A stretch of 12,038 nucleotides of DNA from Elusimicrobiaceae bacterium (GCA_024405075.1 JAKSPG010000024.1:1-12038), one strand, 5' to 3'; numbered from the stretch's first letter, positions 1 to 6,875 are shown. The notes: a model not told the origin generated them from the letters alone. Translations and numbers: made by a program.

Positions 1-464
1 TGGCGCAGGCCAAAGCGGTGAAGCGGCGAGGGAGAAACATAGATATCCTCGGCACCGGCAAAATAGTTGTTTTCTTCGGAACGTAAAAACCCAAATCCGT
101 CGGGTAAAATTTCCAACACGCCACCGCCGTATACGGAACCGTTCTGCTTGGCCTGCACCGCTACAATGCGACCAATCAGCTCCTGCTTGCGAAGGCCCGA
201 AATATCCTCAATGTTATAATTGACGGCCAGTTTAGTAAGTTCCGGCACGCTTAATTTATTGAGTTCCCGCGCGTCCATAGGTTTGGCCCCGTTAGGTTGG
301 CGGGGCGGCACGTGCGGACGGTTATTATTGGACCGTGGTGAGTAAGAGCGTCTGTCCGTTGTCTGACGGGCGGGCCGTTCGGTTTTAGCGGGGGCCGCGT
401 GGGTTTCCTGTTTTGCTTCTTTGGTTGCTTTCTCGGCATTGGCCGGAGCATTTGTTTCTTCCAT
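1..464 (-). CDS. rho: Transcription termination factor Rho, N-terminal part (runs off the left edge)
   Basis: Rho is a hexameric RNA-dependent ATPase that loads on nascent RNA and releases RNA polymerase. The frame is open to the window edge and gives the first 154 residues. Residues 1-62 are a Pro/Asn/Arg-rich, probably disordered extension. From residue 63 the Rho N-terminal helical domain is clear (MDARELNKLSVPELTKLA, then SGLRKQELI). The cold-shock-like RNA-binding domain follows, with EILPDGFGFLRS at about 118-129 and AGAEDIYVSPS at about 136-146. The ATPase domain lies outside the window. The ATG at 464 is preceded by AAGGAG five bases upstream, which favours it over the internal Met63. 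The gene is third in the polA-coaE-rho run, ten bases after the coaE stop, and its Shine-Dalgarno sequence abuts that stop. Where most Rho proteins read SPSQIRRF, this one reads SPSPLHRF, a small departure. Confidence 0.95.
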   Translation of the reverse strand, partial: MEETNAPANAEKATKEAKQETHAAPAKTERPARQTTDRRSYSPRSNNNRPHVPPRQPNGAKPMDARELNKLSVPELTKLAVNYNIEDISGLRKQELIGRIVAVQAKQNGSVYGGGVLEILPDGFGFLRSEENNYFAGAEDIYVSPSPLHRFGLR

Positions 465-474
465 ATTGACTCCT

Positions 475-1050
475 TTATTTTTCGTAAAAATCGGTTAAGG
501 CGCGGTACATACGCGCTACTTTTTGCTGCAAAGCCGCTTGGGACCCATCGTTCACAATCACCAAGTCCGCCCGACGGATTTTTTCTGCTACGGGGCTTTG
601 CGTTTTCAAGCGGCGTTCGTACTCCTGCCGCGTGATTCCGCGTGCGCGCAACCACTTGGCTTGCGGCCGGCCCGCTACCGCGAGCGTCAAATCCATATAT
701 TTATCCCACCCGGCTTCAAATAATAGCGGCACTTCAAACACCGCCCACGGCTTGGAAAAAGCTTTCATCTTTTTTTGCGCCAGCCGCCACACTTGCGGGT
801 GGAGCCACTGCTCCAGTTTGCGCCGAGCCACGGCCGAACGGAACACCACCGCCGCTACCTGTTTGGGGCAAGACGACCCAAACCACGCTTCCAACTGCCG
901 TTGGACCGGACGGGTTTGGTACAGCTCACGCACTAACTCGTCTGCACACAACGTTTGCGCGCCGCAAGCCGCAAAGGCCGAAAGCACGGTACTCTTGCCG
1001 CTGGCTATCGTACCTGTTAATCCGATAAGACGTACCTGGCGCGTTATCAT
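475..1050 (-). CDS. coaE: Dephospho-CoA kinase
   Basis: CoaE catalyses the last step of coenzyme A synthesis, ATP-dependent phosphorylation of the 3'-OH of dephospho-CoA, in the cytosol. The 191-residue product is slightly short for the family (about 200). It has a P-loop, GTIASGKST, at about 13-21, an acidic residue after the first strand (CADELVREL, D37), the family segment VPLLFEAGWDKYMDL, a lid-like RGITRQEYERRL segment, and the C-terminal KIRRADLVIVNDG motif. The ATG overlaps the polA stop as ATGA, so translation is probably coupled to polA. No separate promoter is needed. The substrate loop reads FEVPLLFE where many homologues have D(I/V)PLLFE, a conservative difference. Confidence 0.95.
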   Translation of the reverse strand: MITRQVRLIGLTGTIASGKSTVLSAFAACGAQTLCADELVRELYQTRPVQRQLEAWFGSSCPKQVAAVVFRSAVARRKLEQWLHPQVWRLAQKKMKAFSKPWAVFEVPLLFEAGWDKYMDLTLAVAGRPQAKWLRARGITRQEYERRLKTQSPVAEKIRRADLVIVNDGSQAALQQKVARMYRALTDFYEK

Positions 1051-3632
1051 AGCGGGAGTTTTTCCATATCGTACCAGTTGGGGCCGGCTTTAGCCGCCGC
1101 CAACAACGGCACACGCAAGCTTACCGCTTGTTGCATCAACTGTTTAATATGGGCGGCCGTTTGCGTAAGCGTTTCCTGCGGGACTTCAAAAATCAGTTCA
1201 TCATGCACTTGCATGGTCATAGAAACAGGGGTATTGCGGTACGCTTGGAATACATCCAGCATGGGTTTTTTAATAATATCGGCCGAGCCGCCTTGCACAA
1301 TAGTGTTAATCGCGGCCCGCTGGGCAAAAGAAGCCATGGCACCCACCCCCATATTAAATTCCGGTAAATAGCGCACATGACCGAGCATAGTTCTAACATA
1401 TCCGTTTTTACGGGCCGCGGCGATGTTATCATCAATCCACTGCCGCACCACGCGAAACTGCCGGAAATAATTGTCTATGTATTCTTTTGCTTCGCGCATG
1501 GAAATACCCAGCGCTTGGGAAAGCCCCATAGGACCCTGCCCATAAATGATACCAAAATTAATAGCTTTTGCACTAGAGCGCATTTCCGGGGTGACTAAAA
1601 GCGGCATCACGCCAAACACCTGCGCGGCCGTTTGTGTATGAATATCTCCCCCGTCTAAAAAAGCTTGAATAAGCACCGGGTCCTGGCTTTCGTGCGCCAA
1701 TACACGCAGGTCAATTTGGGAATAGTCCACACTTAACATTTGATATCCCGGCGCAGCGCAAAACGCTTTGCGTAACAGGCGGCCCTTTTCCGTGCGGACG
1801 GGAATATTTTGCAAGTTGGGGCTAGAGCTAGAAAGACGACCGGTAACGGTGCCGGTTTGATCCAAATACGAGTGGACTTTATGCTCATCGTCCGCCATCA
1901 ACAGCAAATTATCCACATAGGTAGATTTGAGCTTGGCGCTGGCGCGGTAGTCCAAAATTTCTTGCGCCACCGGATATGTCTGGGCGATTTGCTCCAGCAC
2001 CTCTTCGTCCGTAGAATAGCCCGTTTTGGTACGTTTAACAGGTGGAATTTGCATTTGCTCAAACAAAAGCGCACCCAACTGTTTGGTGGAGTTGATATTT
2101 ACGTTGTATCCGGCGCGGGCATCTACGGCTTGTTGCAGGCGGGTCATCTCCCGCTCCAATAATACCTGGAAACTCTCTAGCCACCCCGTATCCACCCGAA
2201 GTCCGGTAAATTCCATGGCACTTAACACCATCATCAGCGGTAATTCCAGCGTACGGAATAAATCGTACTGGCCGCTTTCTTTGAGCTTTTGGGTGAGGGT
2301 GTCCTGCAATCGGAAACCAAAACGAAAATAGGCGCGCAACAGTTCTTGCGGGTCTTCTTCGTTTAGCTGGACGGAAAAATAATCCGCACATGCTCCCGCA
2401 AAACTCAAGTCACCCGACGGGTTTAATAAATACCGCGCTAAACGGCCGTCAAAGCAGTGAATAAACTGCCCGTTTAAATTGATGTCTAATTCGCGAAGGG
2501 TTAATTTTAAATCATACCCGGATTTTTCCACCGCGTCGTTGGCCGCCAGTTGCGCTAGTGCGGCCTGTTCCCACGGCTCAATTTGCGCCAGCGGCACAAA
2601 CGCATATTCCTGTTCGCTCACCCCTAATAACAAATGTTCCTCTTGCGCGTGAATAAAAACCCGTTTGGCGCGGGCAGCTTTTTCCAACGCGGCGGAAAGC
2701 GGGATTTGCATTTCCTGCGCGGCCGGCTGCGGCGCGGGCGTAGTTACCTGCGAAGCGGGCGGCGTCAAAAAGTCCAGTAAGTTTTTAAACTCATACTGTT
2801 CAAACAGGGCCGCCAAATCTTCCCGCCGCGGGTGTTGGACCCGGTAGTCGTTTAAGTTAAACGGCATATCCAAATTACAATCAAAAGTAACGAGTTGTTT
2901 GGAAAGCAACGCCTCGGCCTGGTTATCCAGCATTTTTTTAGCTAAAGCCGGTTTGATATCGGGGTTATCGTTGTGTGCGGCTCGCAAAATGTCTTCTAAA
3001 TGGCCAAATTTTTCAATTAGCTCCACCGCGCTTTTAGGCCCTACCCCGCGCACGCCGGGGATATTGTCCGATGCGTCCCCCACAATAGCAAAATAATCCG
3101 GCAGAAAACCCGGCCCAACGCCGAATTTTTCGTTAGCCGCCTGCGGTCCTTTAAAGCCGTCTTTTCCCCCGGCCGGCCAGATGTGAATAAAATCGGTTAA
3201 AAATTGATAGACGTCTTTATCGGTAGTAGCCAGCACACTGCGCACCTGCTCCCGGGCCGCACGCTGAGCCAAAAAAGCCATTAAATCATCCGCCTCTATC
3301 CCCGGTTTAGCTACCATAGCCAACCCCAGCCGCGCCACCAGTTCACGCGCCAAATTGAGTTGGCTGATAAGTGCCGGGTCCGGCTTTTTACGTGTCCCTT
3401 TATAGGCCGGCCATAATGCCTTACGCCGCGCACAACCACCGGGAGAATCAAAGCAAACGGCCACGTAGTCGGGTTGGTAGTCGCGCAGCATCTTTAGCAG
3501 CCACCGCACAAATCCATACAACGCACCCACTTCCTGCCCGGAGGAAGTAGTTAATTTAGGCAGTGCGTGGTAGTTACGGTGTAAAAAATTATGCGCATCT
3601 ACCAAAATAAACTGTGGCGAAAAATCAGTCAT
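1047..3632 (-). CDS. polA: DNA polymerase I (5' nuclease, degenerate 3'-5' exonuclease, polymerase)
   Basis: Pol I removes RNA primers, fills Okazaki gaps and does repair synthesis. The 861-residue protein has the full 5' nuclease at about 8-290 (ILVDAHNFLHRNYHALP, GIEADDLMAFLA, TTDKDVYQFL, IVGDASDNIPGV). The central domain (about 310-430) looks proofreading-dead: the position of the DxE motif reads VFIHAQEEH (about 325-333) and the YxxxD motif near its end is not visible. The polymerase domain has RLSSSSPNLQNIPVR, motif A VDYSQIDLRVLAHES with catalytic D636, the O-helix RSSAKAINFGIIYG (Lys, Phe and Tyr kept), and motif C MQVHDELIFEV with D811. The residue after Ile in motif A, normally the Glu steric gate, is Asp (D641). 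The start matches the family N-terminus, but I see no good Shine-Dalgarno sequence before it. The gene sits just beyond the terminator of the thioredoxin operon, so it has its own promoter or lives on read-through. Its stop overlaps coaE. Confidence 0.96.
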   Translation of the reverse strand: MTDFSPQFILVDAHNFLHRNYHALPKLTTSSGQEVGALYGFVRWLLKMLRDYQPDYVAVCFDSPGGCARRKALWPAYKGTRKKPDPALISQLNLARELVARLGLAMVAKPGIEADDLMAFLAQRAAREQVRSVLATTDKDVYQFLTDFIHIWPAGGKDGFKGPQAANEKFGVGPGFLPDYFAIVGDASDNIPGVRGVGPKSAVELIEKFGHLEDILRAAHNDNPDIKPALAKKMLDNQAEALLSKQLVTFDCNLDMPFNLNDYRVQHPRREDLAALFEQYEFKNLLDFLTPPASQVTTPAPQPAAQEMQIPLSAALEKAARAKRVFIHAQEEHLLLGVSEQEYAFVPLAQIEPWEQAALAQLAANDAVEKSGYDLKLTLRELDINLNGQFIHCFDGRLARYLLNPSGDLSFAGACADYFSVQLNEEDPQELLRAYFRFGFRLQDTLTQKLKESGQYDLFRTLELPLMMVLSAMEFTGLRVDTGWLESFQVLLEREMTRLQQAVDARAGYNVNINSTKQLGALLFEQMQIPPVKRTKTGYSTDEEVLEQIAQTYPVAQEILDYRASAKLKSTYVDNLLLMADDEHKVHSYLDQTGTVTGRLSSSSPNLQNIPVRTEKGRLLRKAFCAAPGYQMLSVDYSQIDLRVLAHESQDPVLIQAFLDGGDIHTQTAAQVFGVMPLLVTPEMRSSAKAINFGIIYGQGPMGLSQALGISMREAKEYIDNYFRQFRVVRQWIDDNIAAARKNGYVRTMLGHVRYLPEFNMGVGAMASFAQRAAINTIVQGGSADIIKKPMLDVFQAYRNTPVSMTMQVHDELIFEVPQETLTQTAAHIKQLMQQAVSLRVPLLAAAKAGPNWYDMEKLPL

Positions 3633-3656
3633 AGGAATGTAATAAAAGGAAAGCGT

Positions 3657-3682
3657 AAAAGCCCCGGGCCAATGCCGGGGCT
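3657..3682 (-). terminator. Intrinsic terminator of the thioredoxin operon
   Basis: On the minus strand an 8-bp perfect stem, AGCCCCGG with CCGGGGCT around a 7-base loop, is followed by TTTT. It begins a few bases after the stop of the secreted thioredoxin-like gene and lies about 25 bases before the polA start, separating the two transcription units. The U-tract is short, so some read-through into polA is plausible. Confidence 0.75.
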
Positions 3683-3689
3683 GGTGAAG

Positions 3690-4121
3690 TTATTTAAGAC
3701 GATCTACCTCTGTTATGATTCGCTGTTTCGTCGCGTCTATGTCGTCTTTGCGAAGCCCCACTTGTTTCCATATTTCTTGGCCGCCGCGCATTACCAGCAT
3801 GACGGGAACCATGGAAATGTCAAACTTTTCAAGGCAGGCAGGGACGGGGCTCTTGGGCGTAAGTACCATTTTTCTGACTTTTACCCGGCTATCAGCCTTG
3901 TAACGTTCCAAAATCGGCATAAAAACTCGGTTAGTGGCAGCCCGGCACGCGCCGCATTGTTCTTCCCCCACCAGCACGACCAACACATCATTTGGGCCTG
4001 CCTGGGTAAACAGGTCACAGGTGGCCACGGGAAGCGGCTCCTGGGCACTTTGAGCTTGTACAACATAGAAAGCACCCACCACACATAAAGTGACTGCCAA
4101 AAAACCAATGATTTTTTTCAT
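3690..4121 (-). CDS. Secreted thioredoxin-fold protein with a CGAC active site
   Basis: The 143-residue product is probably exported. Residues 1-23 form a signal peptide (MKK, a hydrophobic core, then VQA before Q24), so it should act in the periplasm or on the envelope. The rest is a short thioredoxin fold. A strand (DVLVVLVGEEQ) leads into the redox motif C56-G-A-C59, and the expected cis-proline lies in ISMVPVMLVMRGGQE (P106), followed by the last strands and helix. There are additional cysteines at C35 and C96. CxxC plus cis-Pro supports a thiol-disulfide role, but the sequence cannot tell reductase from oxidase or name a substrate. It starts 11 bases after the trxA stop with an AAGGGA ribosome site, so it is the second gene of the trxA operon. 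A link to electron transfer from the cytosolic thioredoxin would need a membrane carrier (CcdA/DsbD type), which is not in this window. Confidence 0.8.
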   Translation of the reverse strand: MKKIIGFLAVTLCVVGAFYVVQAQSAQEPLPVATCDLFTQAGPNDVLVVLVGEEQCGACRAATNRVFMPILERYKADSRVKVRKMVLTPKSPVPACLEKFDISMVPVMLVMRGGQEIWKQVGLRKDDIDATKQRIITEVDRLK

Positions 4122-4132
4122 AACATGTTCCC

Positions 4133-4453
4133 TTATAAAAGCGAGTCCAGTTTTTCCTGCAGGGCCGCTTTAGATTGCAACCCCACCGTTTGGGCCATTA
4201 CCTGCCCGTCCTTAAAGAAAATAATGGTAGGGATGGAGGTAATGCGGTACTTGGCGCTGGTATCGGGGCCTTGATCTGTGTCTAATTTGCAGACTTTTAC
4301 CTTGCCCGCGTATTGCTCGGCCAATTCTTCCACCACCAGGGCCAACATCCGGCACGGGCCGCACCAAGTGGCCCAAAAATCTACCATTACCGGCCCTTTG
4401 TGGTTAATTACTTCTTCTTCAAAATTAGCATCCGTTATAATTACTTCGCTCAT
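4133..4453 (-). CDS. trxA: Thioredoxin
   Basis: This is a cytosolic dithiol reductant for ribonucleotide reductase, peroxiredoxins and similar clients, recycled by thioredoxin reductase. The 106-residue product has the full fold: FWATWCGPC with redox cysteines at 31 and 34, cis-proline in RITSIPTI at 75, the buried Asp at 25, and the FFKDGQVM strand with a late Gly (VGLQSK). The start chosen is the ATG at 4453, which has a GGGGGA site four to five bases upstream and matches the family N-terminus MSEVIITD. An ATG at 4489 is in frame but would add twelve unsupported residues and lies at the promoter -10. One oddity is that the helix-2 proline normally following the active site (CRMxAP) is Leu here (CRMLALVVEEL, L39). 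It is the first gene of a two-gene unit. Confidence 0.95.
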   Translation of the reverse strand: MSEVIITDANFEEEVINHKGPVMVDFWATWCGPCRMLALVVEELAEQYAGKVKVCKLDTDQGPDTSAKYRITSIPTIIFFKDGQVMAQTVGLQSKAALQEKLDSLL

Positions 4454-4489
4454 AGTGTCCCCCTGCAATAATATAGAGTGTATATTCAA

Positions 4490-4518
4490 AGGATAGCACG
4501 TGAAGGAGGACTTGTCAA
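4490..4518 (-). promoter_or_regulatory. Sigma-70-type promoter of the trxA operon
   Basis: Read on the minus strand, TTGACA (4513-4518) is followed after exactly 17 bases by TATCCT (4490-4495). This is the best promoter match in the window. It places the transcript start about 30 bases before the trxA ATG. Confidence 0.8.
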
Positions 4519-4560
4519 GCGTATTTTGCCGCTAGTCCCCAAACAGTCCGCTCCTAAATG

Positions 4561-4569
4561 TGCTACAAT
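4561..4569 (+). promoter_or_regulatory. Extended -10 promoter of the MORN protein-ispE operon
   Basis: TGCTACAAT fits an extended -10 (TGn followed by TACAAT at 4564-4569). At the matching distance upstream the sequence (AAACAG) is a poor -35, so the call rests on the extended -10 and its position 37 bases before the ATG. It diverges from the trxA promoter across about 45 bp. Confidence 0.5.
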
Positions 4570-4606
4570 TTTAACATCCTCAATTTCCGCTTAATAGGAT
4601 AACGTT

Positions 4607-5665
4607 ATGGAAGAAGAAAAAATAATTTGTATTACTACCCAGGCCGATAGGACTTATTATCTGGCCAAGCAAGTAGCCAAAGAATTTATAGACCGCGACC
4701 AAAACGTCGTACACACCACCGGCACACTGCCCGACGGTAAAATTACCGAGATATCCACCACCTCCGCCACGTTTAAAACGTTGCAAGGCGGCAAATTGCA
4801 CGGTAAGTTGGAAGTAGTCAATTTGGTAGATGGTACCGTTTCGTTTAGTGAAGAATACGAAAATGGCGTCTTGCGGACTATTCATGAAAATTCTTCCGCA
4901 CAAAAGGACGGTCCGAAAACGGCTCCCATCCATGAGGGGACTACGCTGAAAACATCCAAAGGGGCCCATGCGTTTTACTTAAATGGCAAGGAAATTGCCG
5001 AGGAAACTATCGCCTCCAACGGGGCCTCGCTGGAACTGCTAGGCAACATCCCTGACGGAGAAGTAAAAGAATTTAACGAAAACAACCAGCTCATTACCCT
5101 GGCACATTACAAAGATAACAAACTCAACGGCGAGCTGATCCGCTATACGACGCGAGGCGAAGAACTTTCGCGCGAGGAATATATGGACGGATTCTTGCAC
5201 GGTAAAGCCACCTACATTACCTTTGAACAGAACGATACGCTTACCGCTGTTTGTGAATATCGGAACTCCCGCTTGCACGGCGAGCGGACCGTTACTCAAC
5301 AAAACGGCACGCTGCGTTGCCGGGAATTTTATAAAAATGGCCGCCTACACGGGCCGCGTGTGTGCTATTACGCTAACGGCACCAAAGAGCGCGAGGAAAA
5401 TTATACCGAGGGGAAACTAAATGGAAAGCGCGAACTCTTTTTTGCGCAAGGCCCGTTGTGGTACCGAGAGAATTACGCGAACGGTCGGTTAGACGGCGCG
5501 CGGGAAGGATTCTTCCCTGACGGGACAAAATACCTGGAAGAATTTTACTCCGAAGGCATGCTGGAAGGACAGCGCAACCTGTATGCGCAAGACGGCAGTC
5601 TGTTGACCAGTGAGCAGTACCACTGGGGGACCCTACAGCATAACCCCGAAGGAAATAAAGAATGA
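4607..5665 (+). CDS. MORN_2-repeat protein
   Basis: The 352-residue product has no signal peptide or membrane segment. Its C-terminal two-thirds is built of MORN_2-type repeats (Pfam MORN_2; also found in proteins labelled YwqK-like antitoxin). About every 21-25 residues there is a unit of the kind FYKNGRLHG followed by YYANGTKERE, then NYTEGKLNGKRELFF, NYANGRLDGAREGFF and FYSEGMLEGQRNLY. These repeats form extended beta-hairpin stacks, often binding proteins or lipids. The biochemical role here is unknown. Residues about 17-90 and 123-197 resemble each other and suggest an internal duplication. An AGGAT ribosome site precedes the ATG. Its stop overlaps the ispE start as ATGA, so the two are translationally coupled, but there is no functional reason I know to pair them. 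The neighbourhood shows no toxin, so I do not call it an antitoxin. Confidence 0.75.
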   Translation: MEEEKIICITTQADRTYYLAKQVAKEFIDRDQNVVHTTGTLPDGKITEISTTSATFKTLQGGKLHGKLEVVNLVDGTVSFSEEYENGVLRTIHENSSAQKDGPKTAPIHEGTTLKTSKGAHAFYLNGKEIAEETIASNGASLELLGNIPDGEVKEFNENNQLITLAHYKDNKLNGELIRYTTRGEELSREEYMDGFLHGKATYITFEQNDTLTAVCEYRNSRLHGERTVTQQNGTLRCREFYKNGRLHGPRVCYYANGTKEREENYTEGKLNGKRELFFAQGPLWYRENYANGRLDGAREGFFPDGTKYLEEFYSEGMLEGQRNLYAQDGSLLTSEQYHWGTLQHNPEGNKE

Positions 5666-6549
5666 AACAAACCCGTTTCTGCCCGGCTAAAATAAATCTG
5701 TTCTTGGAAGTAATGGGCAAACGTCCAAACGGCTACCACGAATTGGCTACCTTGTTCGCCAAAATTCAGCTGGGCGACACGCTTACCATTACCGCCGAGC
5801 CAACCAACGAAACTTCGTTGTCGCTAGCGTTAACGGGCCCTGTGGGCAAACAACTACGTGCCGATGAAACTAATTTGGTCTGCCGGGCCGCACGTGGATT
5901 TTTGGAGCATTTTAGACTAACGGCACGGTTGGATATGACTCTAGACAAGTACGTACCCACCGGAGCGGGATTAGGCGGCGGATCCTCAGACGCGGCCCAT
6001 ACATTGCTGATTTTGTGCGATTTATTTCACAAAGACAAAAGCGAACTCTTGCCGCTGGCTGCCAAACTGGGGGCAGATGTACCGCTTTTCATGTATGAAG
6101 AACCGTTTTTAAAAGGGGAAGGAATCGGCGAAAAATTAACCCCGCTCTCTTTAACAGGCCAACTGCCGCAGCTGGTATTGGTGTATCCCAATACATTTAT
6201 CTCTACTAAAGAAGTCTTTGGCAATCTGCAAATACCCACCCCCCAAGAAGCAGCGGCCTACGCCGGCCAATTGCAACAACTGATTGAATCGTTACAACAG
6301 GCGCGACCGCTAAACGAGTGGAAAGATTTACTGTTTAACCGGTTGGAAAGGGGAGTTGTATCAGCGTCCCGCCCGGTGGCCCAAGCCCTGCACGATTTAC
6401 AAACCGCAGGGGCAACGGCCGTGCTTATGTCCGGCTCCGGCTCTACCGTGTTTGCCTTGGCAAACAGCCCGCAAGAAGCCCAACAAATTGCCGCGCGTGT
6501 GAGCACCCCCAACCGCCGCGTGTTCTGCACAGGGTTTTATAGAAACTAA
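5662..6549 (+). CDS. ispE: 4-diphosphocytidyl-2-C-methyl-D-erythritol kinase
   Basis: IspE phosphorylates CDP-methylerythritol at the 2-OH in the MEP pathway to isopentenyl diphosphate. The 295-residue GHMP kinase shows the N-terminal substrate motif PAKINLFLEV (K10, N12) and NGYHELATLF (Y25, H26). The ATP-binding glycine-rich loop PTGAGLGGGSSDAA is at 99-112, the catalytic Asp is in KLGADVPLF (D139), and the C-terminal GHMP motif LMSGSGSTVFAL is present. Its ATG overlaps the stop of the MORN protein, with AAGGAAA as the ribosome site inside that gene's end. Its presence indicates the non-mevalonate route in this organism. The nearest downstream hairpin (6572-6591) has no T-run in this orientation. 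Confidence 0.95.
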   Translation: MKQTRFCPAKINLFLEVMGKRPNGYHELATLFAKIQLGDTLTITAEPTNETSLSLALTGPVGKQLRADETNLVCRAARGFLEHFRLTARLDMTLDKYVPTGAGLGGGSSDAAHTLLILCDLFHKDKSELLPLAAKLGADVPLFMYEEPFLKGEGIGEKLTPLSLTGQLPQLVLVYPNTFISTKEVFGNLQIPTPQEAAAYAGQLQQLIESLQQARPLNEWKDLLFNRLERGVVSASRPVAQALHDLQTAGATAVLMSGSGSTVFALANSPQEAQQIAARVSTPNRRVFCTGFYRN

Positions 6550-6550
6550 C

Positions 6551-6609
6551 TGTCCATTGGGCCTATAAAAAATCCCCGCGTAAGCGGGGATAAATTTGGT
6601 TTCCGGACT
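6551..6609 (-). repeat. Second copy of the tRNA-Gln 3' end plus its terminator (direct repeat A)
   Basis: This stretch matches 6760-6814 at an offset of 205 bp. The 26 bases 6584-6609 are identical to 6789-6814, and the preceding hairpin differs only in the loop (GTAA against TTGC). The copied part includes the CCA, discriminator and 3' acceptor strand of tRNA-Gln plus the 8-bp terminator stem (6572-6579 with 6584-6591) and its T-run on the minus strand. The rest of a tRNA is missing beyond 6609. It is either a remnant of a duplicated tRNA gene or one end of an insertion. Confidence 0.8.
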
Positions 6610-6759
6610 TAGACCTCGGCCACAAGTCCGCTCGTTGACCCTCGCGGCTCGCGGCCCCGCCTCGCTATCCTCGCCTTTCGCCCGTATTTTTTTTACGGTC
6701 TCAAACTCGGATAAAGCTCCGGCTTTCTCGTCCTAACGCGGGCCAAGCAGTTGGCCCGC
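6604..6759. other. Gene-free, hairpin-rich spacer
   Basis: There is no plausible coding frame here. Several stems occur in a row: CGGACTT with AAGTCCG (6604-6610/6624-6630), a GC-rich block of CTCGCGG-like units (about 6638-6675), CCGTA with TACGG around a T-rich loop (6682-6698), AAAGC with GCTTT closing TCCG (6713-6726), and a perfect 9-bp GCGGGCCAA/TTGGCCCGC stem with a GCAG loop (6738-6759). It lies between the two copies of the tRNA-Gln 3' end. It could be a structured RNA, a non-coding repeat element or decayed tRNA-flanking DNA. I do not recognise the family. Confidence 0.5.
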
Positions 6760-6770
6760 TGTCCGGCCTA

Positions 6771-6796
6771 TTAAAAATCCCCGCTTGCGCGGGGAT
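6771..6796 (-). terminator. Intrinsic terminator of tRNA-Gln
   Basis: Directly after the tRNA on the minus strand, ATCCCCGC pairs with GCGGGGAT (8 bp, tetraloop TTGC in plus-strand reading) and is followed by TTTTT. The same hairpin recurs 205 bp further on in repeat A. Confidence 0.75.
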
Positions 6797-6801
6797 AAAT
6801 T

Positions 6802-6875
6802 TGGTTTCCGGACTAGGACTCGAACCTAGAATGACTGGACCAAAACCAGTAGTGATACCATTTCACCATCCGGAA
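6802..6875 (-). tRNA. tRNA-Gln (anticodon UUG)
   Basis: A full 74-nt cloverleaf reads on the minus strand. The acceptor TTCCGGA pairs with TCCGGAA, the discriminator is A, and CCA is encoded. The D stem is GTGA/TCAC. The anticodon stem ACTGG/CCAGT carries loop TTTTGGT, which puts TTG at positions 34-36. The T stem is CTAGG/CCTAG with loop TTCGAGT. UUG reads CAA and, by wobble, CAG. Confidence 0.95.

Noticed and set aside
251..655. A 134-residue minus-strand frame, and several overlapping plus-strand frames across 399-1093
   Set aside because: They lie out of frame over rho and coaE, whose protein motifs and ribosome sites are clear. Their sequences are basic and low in recognisable motifs.
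4607..5665. YwqK-like antitoxin of a toxin-antitoxin pair
   Set aside because: The label comes only from MORN_2 repeats. The partner gene is ispE, a housekeeping kinase, and no toxin-like frame is nearby.
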